A stretch of 56,203 nt of DNA from Candidatus Omnitrophota bacterium (GCA_030691865.1 JAUYDL010000054.1:1-56203); one strand, 5' to 3'; shown: positions 16,917-25,358, counted from the stretch's first letter. The notes: generated by a model not told the origin, from the letters alone. Translations and numbers: made by a program.

Positions 16917-17153
16917 TTAGATTGTAAAGAACTTGAATAGTATAATTGCCAATATGCTAATGGCAACCAAAATTACACCCCTAAATTTTGTATTCTTTAG
17001 TTCTTTTTCCATAGATATCGGTTCCGTACGCCAATTCGATTTTGCAGAGGTTTTTATATGGACCTTTATAACCAAAGCAGGATTGAAAATCATAAACAGA
17101 GCAAATAGTATACCCACTGCGACAAATATTATTAAGAGCGGCAGAAGATTCAT
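16917..17153 (-). CDS. Small two-helix membrane protein (paralogue 2, beside cstA)
   Basis: 78 residues, two membrane helices (about 4-26 and 58-76) around NWRTEPISMEKELKNTKFRG. It is homologous to the protein at 15055-15291. Its stop lies 5 nt before the cstA GTG, so it is cotranscribed with cstA. The family is unknown. Confidence 0.7.
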   Translation of the reverse strand: MNLLPLLIIFVAVGILFALFMIFNPALVIKVHIKTSAKSNWRTEPISMEKELKNTKFRGVILVAISILAIILFKFFTI

Positions 17154-17210
17154 CTTTTCTCCTTTCTTTTGCTATTGTTAATAATTTGTAACTAAGATTT
17201 CTTATAAATA

Positions 17211-17279
17211 CAGAAAAATAGAAATGTTCCCTTTATTTTTAAGTATTATACCACAGAAAAACAGAAACGTTCCCTTATT
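17211..17279. repeat. Degenerate GAAC-type repeat pair
   Basis: Two direct copies, AGAAAAATAGAAATGTTCCC and AGAAAAACAGAAACGTTCCC, resemble decayed arms of the GGGGACGGTTCTATTTTT family. They end at the stop codon of the zinc-ribbon gene at 17280. Confidence 0.6.
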
Positions 17280-17957
17280 TTAACTATACCAGAAAACCAT
17301 GGTGATCAAGAAACTAATAACAATTACCAGGATAGCTATAACTATATAGAGAAAACTTTTCCGTTTAGATTCTCGCGCTAGATACTTACATTCTTGCCTC
17401 AAGAGATCTTTTTTATACTCAATATCACCTTCATGCACTTTTGCCCAAGCCTCCAGAGGTTCTTTGCTAAAGCCCGTAGAAATTAAATCCTCAAAAAGTT
17501 TCTTTATTCCTAAACCTAATGATTTATCGGTGTTCCTATAAAAACTGCCGTCAATATTTAAGGTCAGGAGCAGTTGGGTTTCTTTCTCTGGCTGCAGCTC
17601 TAATTTTGGGAAAGGGGCACTGCATACCCAACAGGTTTGCTTGAGAGGATTATTCTTGGCACCGCATTGCGGGCATTTTTTAAGATTGATTTTTACTAAA
17701 GGCTGGTTACAGTCAGGGCAAATTTGAACCTGGGAATCAAAATCCTTGCTACAAAAAGTGCAGTTATAATAAAAAATAGAATTTAATGCCTCAGAGTTTT
17801 TGAGTACCTCAACTTTTTGAACCGTTAATTTAATATTTTTATGGCCGCATTTATAACTATAAATACTTAGATTTTTATCTTTATCTTTATTTTTATTTTT
17901 TTCTTTATTTTTCTTCCTGGCATTAGCAATTTTAAGCAGTTGCTTTCTTCTCTTCAT
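17280..17957 (-). CDS. Double zinc-ribbon protein with C-terminal membrane anchor
   Basis: 225 residues. The start is very Lys-rich (residues 1-30). Two zinc ribbons follow: CTFC...CPDC (about 67-84) and CPQC...CWVC (about 94-112). A helix-rich middle leads to one C-terminal membrane span (FLYIVIAILVIVISFLITMV). It ends adjacent to the repeat pair and starts 1 nt after the aldolase-like gene. The role is unknown. Confidence 0.65.
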   Translation of the reverse strand: MKRRKQLLKIANARKKNKEKNKNKDKDKNLSIYSYKCGHKNIKLTVQKVEVLKNSEALNSIFYYNCTFCSKDFDSQVQICPDCNQPLVKINLKKCPQCGAKNNPLKQTCWVCSAPFPKLELQPEKETQLLLTLNIDGSFYRNTDKSLGLGIKKLFEDLISTGFSKEPLEAWAKVHEGDIEYKKDLLRQECKYLARESKRKSFLYIVIAILVIVISFLITMVFWYS

Positions 17958-17958
17958 A

Positions 17959-18909
17959 TTAATCTTCCGCTTCGCCGACTAAACTCTCGTAGTATTCGCG
18001 ATAATTTTCTTTTTTATCAGTTTCCCGTAAAGCAATCGCGGTGCGCGGATGCTCATCCAGGATCCCGGTTATGGCATAAGGAATAAAATACCCCCATTCG
18101 ATTTTTTTCTGCAAAGGAATAAACTCCTTAGAAATTACATCCAGAATCGGCCGGATATCATATTTGGGATTCTTCAAAAATCCCAGAATTAACTCAGTAG
18201 GACAATTCCCGGCTGCCCGGCCTAAACCAAAAATGGACCCGTCCACATAATTAGCGTCATGGATAATCGCCTCAATAGTATTGCCAAAAGCCAGCTGCTG
18301 GTTGTTATGCGCGTGCATCCCAACTTCCTTGCTTTTTAGAATACTTTTTGCCTTCTTAATCAAAAACTCCGTGGTCTCTTGATACAAAGAACCAAAACTA
18401 TCGACAATATAGATAATCTGTGCCTTGCACTCCTTTTCCAGCTGTTGCAAACACTCGGTGAGTTCGTTATCCAGGGCCCGGGAGATGGCCATGATGTTTA
18501 CCGTAGTCTCATAGCCTTTATCCGCAAAATGATTGACCAAATATATCGCCTTGTCCACATCCTTAACATAAGTAGCCACTCTGATCATATCCACCGGGCT
18601 ATCCTTCTTAGGCAAAACATCATCCACATCCACCCGGTCCACATCCACCATCACCGAAATCTTAGTCTGAGATGAAATCCCCTGGATCACCTCACGGATA
18701 TCCTGGTCATCGGAGAATTTCCATTTCCCGTATTCTTTGGGATTAAAAATCCGCTTGGAATTTTTATAGCCGATCTCCATGTAATCAATACCAGCTTCCG
18801 AAAGCGCCTTGTAAACCTGGCGCACAAAACGCAAGTCAAAATCATGATTATTCATCAGGCCACCGTCCCTGATCGTGCAATCTAAAACTTTAATCTTTTC
18901 TCTAAACAT
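17959..18909 (-). CDS. HMGL/DmpG-like aldolase TIM-barrel protein
   Basis: 316 residues. The metal site of the HMG-CoA lyase-like family is visible: Asp10 and Asp14 region (LDCTIRDGG) and HAHNN (GMHAHNNQQLAFGNTIEAI), with GLGRAAGNCPTE near the C-terminal side. The fold is that of 4-hydroxy-2-oxovalerate aldolase and isopropylmalate synthase catalytic domains. No dehydrogenase partner is nearby, so the substrate is unknown; a stand-alone aldolase-type enzyme is the safest call. Confidence 0.82.
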   Translation of the reverse strand: MFREKIKVLDCTIRDGGLMNNHDFDLRFVRQVYKALSEAGIDYMEIGYKNSKRIFNPKEYGKWKFSDDQDIREVIQGISSQTKISVMVDVDRVDVDDVLPKKDSPVDMIRVATYVKDVDKAIYLVNHFADKGYETTVNIMAISRALDNELTECLQQLEKECKAQIIYIVDSFGSLYQETTEFLIKKAKSILKSKEVGMHAHNNQQLAFGNTIEAIIHDANYVDGSIFGLGRAAGNCPTELILGFLKNPKYDIRPILDVISKEFIPLQKKIEWGYFIPYAITGILDEHPRTAIALRETDKKENYREYYESLVGEAED

Positions 18910-18941
18910 TGAACCCTCCCTTAAGTTTCACCCAATAAAAT

Positions 18942-19081
18942 CCTCGTGAGCAAAGCGAACGAGGGTCCTCCGGTTAACTGTCCCATCATCCAATAAATAC
19001 TGATTCCAATATTCATTTGTCTGATTAATATCAATGGGCGAAACCTCGACTTCTTCCCCCCCCTGCCTGCCGGTAGGTAGG
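18942..19081. repeat. Short intergenic inverted repeats
   Basis: CCTCGT...ACGAGG forms a small hairpin at 18942-18964, and CCTGCCTGCCGGTAGGTAGG near 19060-19080 is an imperfect palindrome. A similar CTACCTGCCGGCAGGC lies near 38595. No gene is seen in this 179-bp gap. Confidence 0.45.
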
Positions 19082-19088
19082 CTTCTTT

Positions 19089-20156
19089 TTACAGTTTGAT
19101 CAACTCATAATCAAGACTGCCCAGGCCGATGCCTTGAGCATACCGCAGCTGCTTTGTACCATCTTGTTCAGGATGGGCAGCTTTAAAAATATCTTTACCA
19201 CAGGCCTTATTGACTAAATCAAAACTTGCCTGATCAATACTTACCGGGTCATTGGATGCCAGTATCCCGACATCCGGAGCGATCCGCGGGTTCTGTGTGC
19301 CCCAGCAATCACATTCCTTATTGATTTTGATCGCAAAATTTATAAACCCGCTCTTTTCTTTCTTATCCTTAAGCACCGCCAGGCTATATTCAACCATCTT
19401 ATCCTGCAGTTGGCTACCGGCATTAAAATCTATAAACATCGCCATCGTCGGACAAACCGCCAGGCAACTGGCGCAGCCGATACATTTTGCATTATCCACT
19501 ACGGATTTTTTGTTTACCAGCTTAATTGCTTTTACCGGACAGATTATTTCACATTCACCGCAACCAATACATCTATCAGCATGGACAATCGGGGCCAGAT
19601 CACAATGTTGAGCAAGTTTGCCTTGCCGGGTAGCACAACCCATTCCCACATTCTTTAATGCACCGCCAAAACCGGTTAAAATATGGCCTTTAAAATGACT
19701 GACTGCGATAAACGCGTCGATATCGATAAAAATACGGGCAACTTTAGCGCTCTTAATAAATTTTTGATTAATTTCTACGCAAGCAACGTTTTTTTCTTGG
19801 GTATCATCCGGAATAATCACATCCGCATTGGTTACTTCTTTAGTAAATCCATGCTCATAAGCTAACTTCAAGTGGTCTTTAGAGTTGGAGCGCCTGCCGC
19901 GATAAAGCGTATTGTTATCTGTCAGGAATACATCGCCACCTCGGCCAATAGCCGCATCAGAAACCACGCGCACATGTTGGGGCCTGACAAAACCGGTATT
20001 TCCTTCTTCGCCAAAATGCAGCTTAAGGGCGACTTTATCGTTTTTATGAATAAAATCCAAAACCTTACTTTCATCAATCAGGCGTTTAAGTTTCTGGTTA
20101 ATCACCTGCTGGCTCTGTGAACTGCCTACCGAAATAAAATAAACCCGGCTTTTCAT
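19089..20156 (-). CDS. DUF362 protein with two 4Fe-4S clusters
   Basis: 355 residues. The N-terminal DUF362 domain has KLHFGEEGNTGFVRPQ, HFKGHILTGFGGALKNVGMG and related strands. Two ferredoxin motifs lie in the middle: CIGCGECEIICP and CIGCASCLAVCP (about 196-240), each giving a 4Fe-4S cluster. The C-terminal DUF362 part follows (DVGILASNDPVSIDQASFDL). Such proteins are cytoplasmic redox proteins of unknown substrate. It ends in GLGSLDYELIKL as usual for the family. Confidence 0.88.
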   Translation of the reverse strand: MKSRVYFISVGSSQSQQVINQKLKRLIDESKVLDFIHKNDKVALKLHFGEEGNTGFVRPQHVRVVSDAAIGRGGDVFLTDNNTLYRGRRSNSKDHLKLAYEHGFTKEVTNADVIIPDDTQEKNVACVEINQKFIKSAKVARIFIDIDAFIAVSHFKGHILTGFGGALKNVGMGCATRQGKLAQHCDLAPIVHADRCIGCGECEIICPVKAIKLVNKKSVVDNAKCIGCASCLAVCPTMAMFIDFNAGSQLQDKMVEYSLAVLKDKKEKSGFINFAIKINKECDCWGTQNPRIAPDVGILASNDPVSIDQASFDLVNKACGKDIFKAAHPEQDGTKQLRYAQGIGLGSLDYELIKL

Positions 20157-20205
20157 AACTTGATCCTCTTACTTTAATCTATCCAGGCACTTAGTTGATA
20201 AAAGC

Positions 20206-20240
20206 AATAAAGGACTATTATTGCTGCATAGTCCTTTATT
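20206..20240. terminator. Long AT-rich hairpin upstream of the DUF362 gene
   Basis: A perfect 13-bp stem AATAAAGGACTAT / ATAGTCCTTTATT with a 9-nt loop lies between the DUF362 gene and the DUF2934 gene. It may end transcription from upstream genes, but neither side has a long T-tract. Confidence 0.5.
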
Positions 20241-20273
20241 GTTCAAAAATTAAAGCCCCCTTTAGACTAAAAC

Positions 20274-20306
20274 CCCCCCGGGGGGAGTTTCCCGAGGCGG
20301 GATTTT
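20274..20306 (-). terminator. GC hairpin after the DUF2934 gene
   Basis: Read on the minus strand, CCCG-CCT-CGGG and then CCCCCCGGGGGG followed by GTTTTAG lie 10-40 nt after the DUF2934 stop. Together they look like a terminator region. Confidence 0.5.
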
Positions 20307-20315
20307 TTTAACAAA

Positions 20316-20495
20316 TTACTTTCTTAACTCAGATTTTATTTGTTTTTCTGCTTCCAGCCAATCAGTCAGGGCATCTCCCGAAGCACTCCCCCGTTTTTCG
20401 AAAAGCTCCTGGGCGCGTTTACGAATCTTATCCGAAACACTTTCACCAAACAGAAAGGATGATCCGCACTTCTTATCCTTTACTTTAATCGCCAT
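20316..20495 (-). CDS. DUF2934-like small protein
   Basis: 59 residues, read by hand: ATG at 20495 after AGGAGGG, stop at 20316. The centre has IRKRAQELFEKRGSASGDAL followed by TDWLEAE, the hallmark of DUF2934 (RA..L...RG...G....DW..AE). It is small, charged and soluble. The role is unknown. Confidence 0.8.
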   Translation of the reverse strand: MAIKVKDKKCGSSFLFGESVSDKIRKRAQELFEKRGSASGDALTDWLEAEKQIKSELRK

Positions 20496-20523
20496 AGTCT
20501 TGCCCTCCTATTATTAAAAACCT

Positions 20524-20579
20524 GGGGACGGTTCTATTTTTCTGAAGAATAAAATGATTTAAAAAATAGAACCGTCCCC
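20524..20579. repeat. GGGGACGG palindrome
   Basis: Arms GGGGACGGTTCTATTTTT and AAAAAATAGAACCGTCCCC flank a short AT-rich centre. It begins 11 nt after the stop of the CxxC-x17-CxxC gene on the minus strand. Confidence 0.9.
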
Positions 20580-20590
20580 CCTTTTTTTAA

Positions 20591-20755
20591 TTAACGGCCT
20601 TCGTTTTTGCGTTTGGAATAACACTCTTTACAGTATATCGGACGATCTTCTCTGGGTTTAAAAGGCACTTCACATTCTTTTTTGCATTCATCGCAGACTG
20701 CCTTATGCATCTCCCGGGGGCCCCCGCCAAATCCACCACCTTGCTGATATGCCAT
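20591..20755 (-). CDS. CxxC-x17-CxxC zinc-ribbon protein
   Basis: 54 residues, read by hand: ATG at 20755 after AAGGAGG, stop at 20591. After a Gly-rich start (GGGFGGGPRE), CDEC and CKEC are exactly 17 residues apart, with CEVPFKPREDRPIY between. This is the CxxC-x17-CxxC zinc-ribbon family, found in many candidate phyla. The function is unknown; nucleic-acid or metal binding is inferred. Confidence 0.85.
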   Translation of the reverse strand: MAYQQGGGFGGGPREMHKAVCDECKKECEVPFKPREDRPIYCKECYSKRKNEGR

Positions 20756-20903
20756 GCTTCCTCCTTAATGAGCGCTTAACTTACGAACACGCAGTGTGAG
20801 TAAGTTAATGCGCGAATTAATCCCGCCGAATAATTTGAGGCGGGAGCTTCTCTACAATGAAATTTGTTCCTTTAAATATTTATAGGACTCTATCAAAGAG
20901 AAA

Positions 20904-21479
20904 TCAAGTGTTAATTTTTTTCAGCAGCCAGGCCATGTTCTTACCCAAAACACTCATCGTGTTTAAACCCTCTTGGTCATTGGTTACTTCTCCGATTTCG
21001 CGGCCGATTCCCACATTCCAATATGACGCGCCCACTATGACCATCTCGCCGATGGTAAAGAAATGGTTTATGGAATCAAAGGCATGAATCGCACCACCCC
21101 GCCTGACCGCTACCACCGCCGCTCCTACTTTACGCTTAAACAGGTTATTATTGGCCCGGCTGACCATACCCGTTCTTTCAATCAGGGCTTTGGCGCCAGC
21201 TGTGCAATCAGCAAAATATGTCGGAGAGCCGATAATTATCCCATCTGCCTGAATCATCTTGACAACATACTCATTAACCAGATCATCAGTCACCGCGCAT
21301 TTATTATTCTTAGTAATGGAACATTGGCCGCAAGCAATACACCCACAGATTCTTTGCCCGGCCAGCTGGATAAGCTCGGTCTTAATGTTTGAGCTTTCCA
21401 ACTCCTTAAAAACCTGTTTGATCAGAATCGCAGTATTCCCATCCTTACGGACGCTGGCGTTAAATGCAATCACTTTCAT
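20904..21479 (-). CDS. Flavodoxin-fold NADPH-dependent FMN reductase / iron-sulfur flavoprotein
   Basis: 191 residues. FMN-binding loop FNASVRKDGNTAIL (residues 6-19), a Cys cluster CGCIACGQCSITKNNKC (about 45-61), and GSPTYFADCTAGAKALIERT are typical of the iron-sulfur flavoprotein group. It probably shuttles electrons in an anaerobe. It lies downstream of the ABC-F gene across a GGGGACGG palindrome. Confidence 0.85.
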   Translation of the reverse strand: MKVIAFNASVRKDGNTAILIKQVFKELESSNIKTELIQLAGQRICGCIACGQCSITKNNKCAVTDDLVNEYVVKMIQADGIIIGSPTYFADCTAGAKALIERTGMVSRANNNLFKRKVGAAVVAVRRGGAIHAFDSINHFFTIGEMVIVGASYWNVGIGREIGEVTNDQEGLNTMSVLGKNMAWLLKKINT

Positions 21480-21508
21480 CTTTCGCTCTCTCCTCTTGGT
21501 ATAATCAT

Positions 21509-21563
21509 GGGGACGGTTCTATTTTTTAACCCAAATAAGCGACGGAAAAATAGAACCGTCCCC
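21509..21563. repeat. GGGGACGG palindrome (55 nt)
   Basis: Arms GGGGACGGTTCTATTTTTT and AAAAATAGAACCGTCCCC flank a centre containing CCCAAATAAGCGACGG. The whole unit differs from the copy at 44318-44372 by one base. It lies 8 nt after the ABC-F stop. Confidence 0.95.
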
Positions 21564-21571
21564 GTTATTCT

Positions 21572-23209
21572 TTAATGCGTAGTTTTATATAACTGGTGGC
21601 GCTGCTCTTTGATCTGCTCATTGGCTAAATATTCATCAAAGGTGGTGCTGATGCGATCAATATATCCTCTGGGGGTAATTTCAATAATACGGTTGGCTAC
21701 CGTCTGAACTAGCTCATGGTCATAAGAAGAAAAAAGAATCGTCCCTGGAAATTTATCCAGGCCCCGGTTTAAAGCGGTAATTGACTCTAAATCCAAATGA
21801 TTGGTCGGTTCATCTAAAATAAGTACGTTGGGCTGGGTAACCATCATCCGGGCAAACATGCAACGTGCCTTCTCTCCGCCGGATAAAACATTTACCGGCT
21901 TTAATGATTCTTCTCCTGAAAAAAGCATGCGGCCTAAAAAAGCGTGAATAAACTCATTTTCAGTGTTGGCTGAGAATTGCCTGAGCCAATCAGCTATCGC
22001 TACGGAGGAATTGAAAAATGCTGAGTTATCCCTGGGATAATAAGCCCTTCGGGTAGAAACACCCCATTTAAATGTTCCGTGGCTTTGCCTGCTATCCGCT
22101 TGGACATCATTCATCAAAATCTGAAAAAGTATTGTCTTAGCCAGATCATTGGGCCCCACAAAAGCCACCTTATCCCCCTTATGAATGGTAATATTGAGCC
22201 GCTCAAACACTACTTCTGAATCCAGTTTTTTGAATAAATTATTTATACTTAAGAGATCATTACCGGCCTCGCGCTCCGGTTCAAAATTTATATAAGGGTA
22301 TTTACGCGAAGAAGGGCCAATATTATCTAAAGTAAGTTTTTCCAGAATTTTTTTGCGGCTGGTTGCCTGGCGGGCTTTAGAAGCGTTATTGGCAAAACGC
22401 ATGATAAAATCTTTTAAATCTTTACGCTGTTCTTCAATTTTTTTATTGGATTCGCTGCGCTGACGGGCAGCAAGCTGGCTGGCTTCTGACCAAAAAGTAT
22501 AATTACCCGGGTAAAGCCGGATTTTACAGTAATCAATATCCGCAATATGGGTGCAGACTTTATCCAGAAAATGCCGGTCATGCGAGACCACGATGGCCGT
22601 ATTCTGAAATTCACAGAGAAACTCTTCCAGCCACATGCATGACTCCACATCTAAATGATTAGTCGGCTCATCCAGAAGCAGGATATCCGGATTGCCGAAT
22701 AATGCCTGAGCTAATAATACGCGCACTTTTTGCCCGGCTTCCAGCTGAGTCATCTGCGCGCTATGCAGCGACTCCTCAATCCCCAGATCACTTAAGAGTT
22801 TAGCGGCATCAGACTCAGCGTTCCAGCCACCTAGTTCAGTAAACTCCTCCTCAAGTTTTGAGGCGTGAATTCCATCCTCATCGGTAAAAGGAGTTTTGGC
22901 ATAGATCGCCTCCTTTTCCGTCATAATTTCATAAAGCCGCTTGTGCCCCATAATCACTGTAGTTAGAACAGTAAACTGGTCAAAAGCAAACTGATCCTGC
23001 TTTAAAACGGAAAGACGCTTACCTGCGGGGATAGTCACTTCTCCGGTAGAAGATTCGATCTCTCCGGAAAGAATCTTTAAAAAAGTGGATTTACCTGAGC
23101 CATTAGCGCCGATTAAACCATAGCAATTGCCGGAAGAAAAAACAATATTTACTTTAGTGAAAAGTTTGCGCTGCCCGAATTCTAAAGATACATTACTTAC
23201 GGAAATCAT
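21572..23209 (-). CDS. ABC-F ATPase, YbiT-like
   Basis: 545 residues with two nucleotide-binding domains and a linker (AARQRSESNKKIEEQRKDLK). NBD1 is canonical: GANGSGKST, LLLDEPTNHLD, VVSHDRHF. NBD2 has LSGGEKARCMF and LILDEPTNHLD, but Walker A reads GPNDLAKTI and the switch is SSYDHE instead of SHDRE. ABC-F proteins act on the ribosome (translation regulation or antibiotic protection). Overall it aligns with E. coli YbiT through the length. Confidence 0.92.
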   Translation of the reverse strand: MISVSNVSLEFGQRKLFTKVNIVFSSGNCYGLIGANGSGKSTFLKILSGEIESSTGEVTIPAGKRLSVLKQDQFAFDQFTVLTTVIMGHKRLYEIMTEKEAIYAKTPFTDEDGIHASKLEEEFTELGGWNAESDAAKLLSDLGIEESLHSAQMTQLEAGQKVRVLLAQALFGNPDILLLDEPTNHLDVESCMWLEEFLCEFQNTAIVVSHDRHFLDKVCTHIADIDYCKIRLYPGNYTFWSEASQLAARQRSESNKKIEEQRKDLKDFIMRFANNASKARQATSRKKILEKLTLDNIGPSSRKYPYINFEPEREAGNDLLSINNLFKKLDSEVVFERLNITIHKGDKVAFVGPNDLAKTILFQILMNDVQADSRQSHGTFKWGVSTRRAYYPRDNSAFFNSSVAIADWLRQFSANTENEFIHAFLGRMLFSGEESLKPVNVLSGGEKARCMFARMMVTQPNVLILDEPTNHLDLESITALNRGLDKFPGTILFSSYDHELVQTVANRIIEITPRGYIDRISTTFDEYLANEQIKEQRHQLYKTTH

Positions 23210-23235
23210 AATTTAGCTCTTGATTTGGAAATAAA

Positions 23236-23298
23236 GGGGACGGTTCTATTTTTTATTATTATAAAAAATGGAAGCGATGAAAAAATAGAACCGTCCCC
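23236..23298. repeat. GGGGACGG palindrome (63 nt)
   Basis: Arms GGGGACGGTTCTATTTTTT and AAAAAATAGAACCGTCCCC flank an AT-rich centre. It lies 19 nt after the yajQ stop codon. Confidence 0.95.
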
Positions 23299-23317
23299 TT
23301 TATTTTGGGAAGACTAC

Positions 23318-23812
23318 CTATCGATAATTACCAAACCCCAGCGGAATAGGAAAATCCAAAACCCGTAAATGCGCGATCACTGCCTGCAGTTGATCTTTTT
23401 TGGCTGAACTAACTTTAATCTTCTCCCCTTCGATTTGAGTTTGAACTTTGGCTCCTAAACCTTTGATTATACCGGTTAGTTCTTTTGCGCGTTCCTTATC
23501 AATCCCCATACAAATTTGGACCCCCTGACGCAGATAGCCCTCAAAAGCCTTTTCTGGATCATTAAATTTGAAAGACTTGATAGAAACTCCTCTTTTTGCC
23601 AGGCGCAGGGTCAAAATATCCGTAAGCGCGCGCAGCTTAAAATCATCGTCTGCAACTAAGGTGATTTTCTTTTCTTTGCGGTCAAAAGCAATGGAGGCCT
23701 TGCTATTCTTAAAATCATAACGCTGGCTCAATTCTTTAATCGCTTGATTTACCGCGTTATCTACTTCCTGCAGGTCAACTTCAGAAACAATTTCAAATGA
23801 AAAATTTGCCAT
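23318..23812 (-). CDS. yajQ: YajQ family nucleotide-binding protein
   Basis: 164 residues, the usual length. It has FSFEIVSEVDLQEVDNAVNQ, RYDFKNSKASIAFDRKEKKI, and ends in LRVLDFPIPLGFGNYR, all diagnostic of YajQ. Family members bind cyclic di-GMP in some bacteria. HD-GYP and PilZ proteins elsewhere in the window make a c-di-GMP link plausible. Confidence 0.95.
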   Translation of the reverse strand: MANFSFEIVSEVDLQEVDNAVNQAIKELSQRYDFKNSKASIAFDRKEKKITLVADDDFKLRALTDILTLRLAKRGVSIKSFKFNDPEKAFEGYLRQGVQICMGIDKERAKELTGIIKGLGAKVQTQIEGEKIKVSSAKKDQLQAVIAHLRVLDFPIPLGFGNYR

Positions 23813-23851
23813 TAACTTTTCCTACTAACCTATTAATTCTATTTTCTTTAC

Positions 23852-24013
23852 TTAAGACAAGCTTTTAATCGCAGCTTCTCTCTTTAGTGCGATAGATCTG
23901 CTTTTTACCTTTTCATTATACACCAATTTAACCGGAGTTCTATACTTAGTAAACTTGCAACCATTGCCACTATTATGTTGTTTTACCCTGCGTTTTAGCC
24001 ATGCTTCTTTGCT
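23852..24013 (-). pseudogene. GIY-YIG endonuclease, C-terminal remnant
   Basis: Directly after the stop codon of the PEBP gene, in the same frame, comes SKEAWLKRRVKQ, then HNSGNGCKFTKYRTPVKLVY, then NEKVKSRSIALKREAAIKSL. This is the second half of small GIY-YIG proteins (..RVKQHNSGKGAKYT...PVKLVY...ALKREYEIKKL). The N-terminal half with the GIY and YIG strands is missing, so the fragment is dead unless read through. Confidence 0.8.
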
Positions 24014-24550
24014 TTATCTCTTTTTGTATAAACCAACTAATTCTGACTGGTCCAATATGTGGCCGAGTATTGCACTTTCAAGCGAAGATTTGCTTATCCC
24101 TTCATCCAAATTAAATACTTTATCCAAAGCATATATTTTAAAGAAATATCTATGGGTACCGGAAGGCGGGCATGGCCCACCGTAGTCATTTCTGCCAAAA
24201 TCGTTACGCCCTTGTTTTCCCGGAATGCTGTTTTCTTCTATACGATTAATAAGCGGAATATCAAAGACAACCCAATGGACCCACATCCCCATAGGTGCAT
24301 CAGGGTCGTCAACGATTAACGCTAAACTTTTCGCTTCTTTAGGTATATCCTCAATAATTAATGCTGGATTTACATCCTCCCCTTGGCAAGTAAACTTTTT
24401 AGGAATAAATCCATTGTTCTGGAACTCTGGGCTTAATATTTTCATACCTACACCCCCTTCTTCAGCATTAATAATTCCTAATGCTACAGACATAAAAACT
24501 AAAAACAGAATTGAAATCATTCTGCCAGTCATAACTCTCTTAACCGCCAT
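24014..24550 (-). CDS. YbhB/YbcL family PEBP-like protein, exported
   Basis: 178 residues with an N-terminal signal peptide (about residues 8-29, ending INAEE). The PEBP core is clear: CQGEDVNPALIIEDIP, DDPDAPMGMWVHWVVFDIP, GRNDFGRNDYGGPCPPSGTH and HRYFFKIYALD. The family binds small ligands or anions; its bacterial role is unclear. The start codon follows AAGAAGG supplied by the upstream hairpin element. The protein ends GLYKKR, followed by the GIY-YIG remnant. Confidence 0.92.
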   Translation of the reverse strand: MAVKRVMTGRMISILFLVFMSVALGIINAEEGGVGMKILSPEFQNNGFIPKKFTCQGEDVNPALIIEDIPKEAKSLALIVDDPDAPMGMWVHWVVFDIPLINRIEENSIPGKQGRNDFGRNDYGGPCPPSGTHRYFFKIYALDKVFNLDEGISKSSLESAILGHILDQSELVGLYKKR

Positions 24551-24556
24551 AGTTAG

Positions 24557-24610
24557 CCTTCTTGTCTACCTAGACAACACCCGCGCAATACAAATCAGCG
24601 CGGGGTGTCT
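24557..24610 (-). repeat. Intercistronic double-hairpin element, copy 3
   Basis: On the minus strand ACACC-C-CGCGC, loop TGATTTGTATT, GCGCGGGTGT, then TTGTCTA-GG-TAGACAA running into AAGAAGG, the Shine-Dalgarno of the PEBP gene. The gpmA stop TAG overlaps the first bases of the element (TAGACACC). Confidence 0.85.
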
Positions 24611-25358
24611 ACTTTGCCTTACCCTGATTAGCCACCGCCTCCATCGCCTTCTTCACTTGTTCCGTATCACCTAGATAATAACTTCTAATTGGTTTTAAAT
24701 TATCATTTAACTCATAGACTAAAGGCAGGCCGGTAGGAATATTTAAACTTACAATTTTCTCCTCGGAAATATTATCAAGATACATCACTAAAGCGCGCAA
24801 TGAATTTCCATGCGCGGCAATAATGACGCGCTTATCGCTTTTTACCGCCGGAGCAATTGTTTTATGCCAAAAAGGCAGAAATCTAGCCACCGTATCTTTT
24901 AGGCATTCAGTAAGTGGTAATTCTTTGGGCTTAAGATCCTTGTAACGAGCATCAAGCCCCGGATAACGCGGGTCATTTTTTTCCAAAGCCATCGGAGCAA
25001 TATCGTAACTTCTCCTCCAGATCAGAACCTGCTCTTCCCCATATTTTAAGGCAGTCTCGGATTTATTTAAGCCTTGTAAGGCGCCGTAATGCTTTTCATT
25101 AAGCCGCCAGGAATTATAAACCGGTATCCACATTAAATCCATTTCATCGAGTATAATCCAAAGCGTGCGGATTGCTCTCTTTAAAACAGAGGTATAGGCT
25201 ACATCAAAAACAAAACCTTCCCGTTTAAGTACCTGGCCGGCCTGCTTGGCCTCCTGTACTCCTTTTTCCGATAAATCAACATCGATCCAACCGGTAAAAC
25301 GATTCTCTTTATTCCAGCTGCTTTCTCCGTGCCTTAATAAAACTAATTTCTTCATCAA
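24609..25358 (-). CDS. gpmA: 2,3-bisphosphoglycerate-dependent phosphoglycerate mutase
   Basis: 249 residues, the normal length. Catalytic His10 lies in LLRHGESSWN, followed by RFTGWIDVDLSEKG, and AAHGNSLRALVMYLD carries the second His. It interconverts 3- and 2-phosphoglycerate in glycolysis and gluconeogenesis. The start overlaps the stop of the DUF2062 gene by 4 nt. Confidence 0.97.
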   Translation of the reverse strand: MMKKLVLLRHGESSWNKENRFTGWIDVDLSEKGVQEAKQAGQVLKREGFVFDVAYTSVLKRAIRTLWIILDEMDLMWIPVYNSWRLNEKHYGALQGLNKSETALKYGEEQVLIWRRSYDIAPMALEKNDPRYPGLDARYKDLKPKELPLTECLKDTVARFLPFWHKTIAPAVKSDKRVIIAAHGNSLRALVMYLDNISEEKIVSLNIPTGLPLVYELNDNLKPIRSYYLGDTEQVKKAMEAVANQGKAK

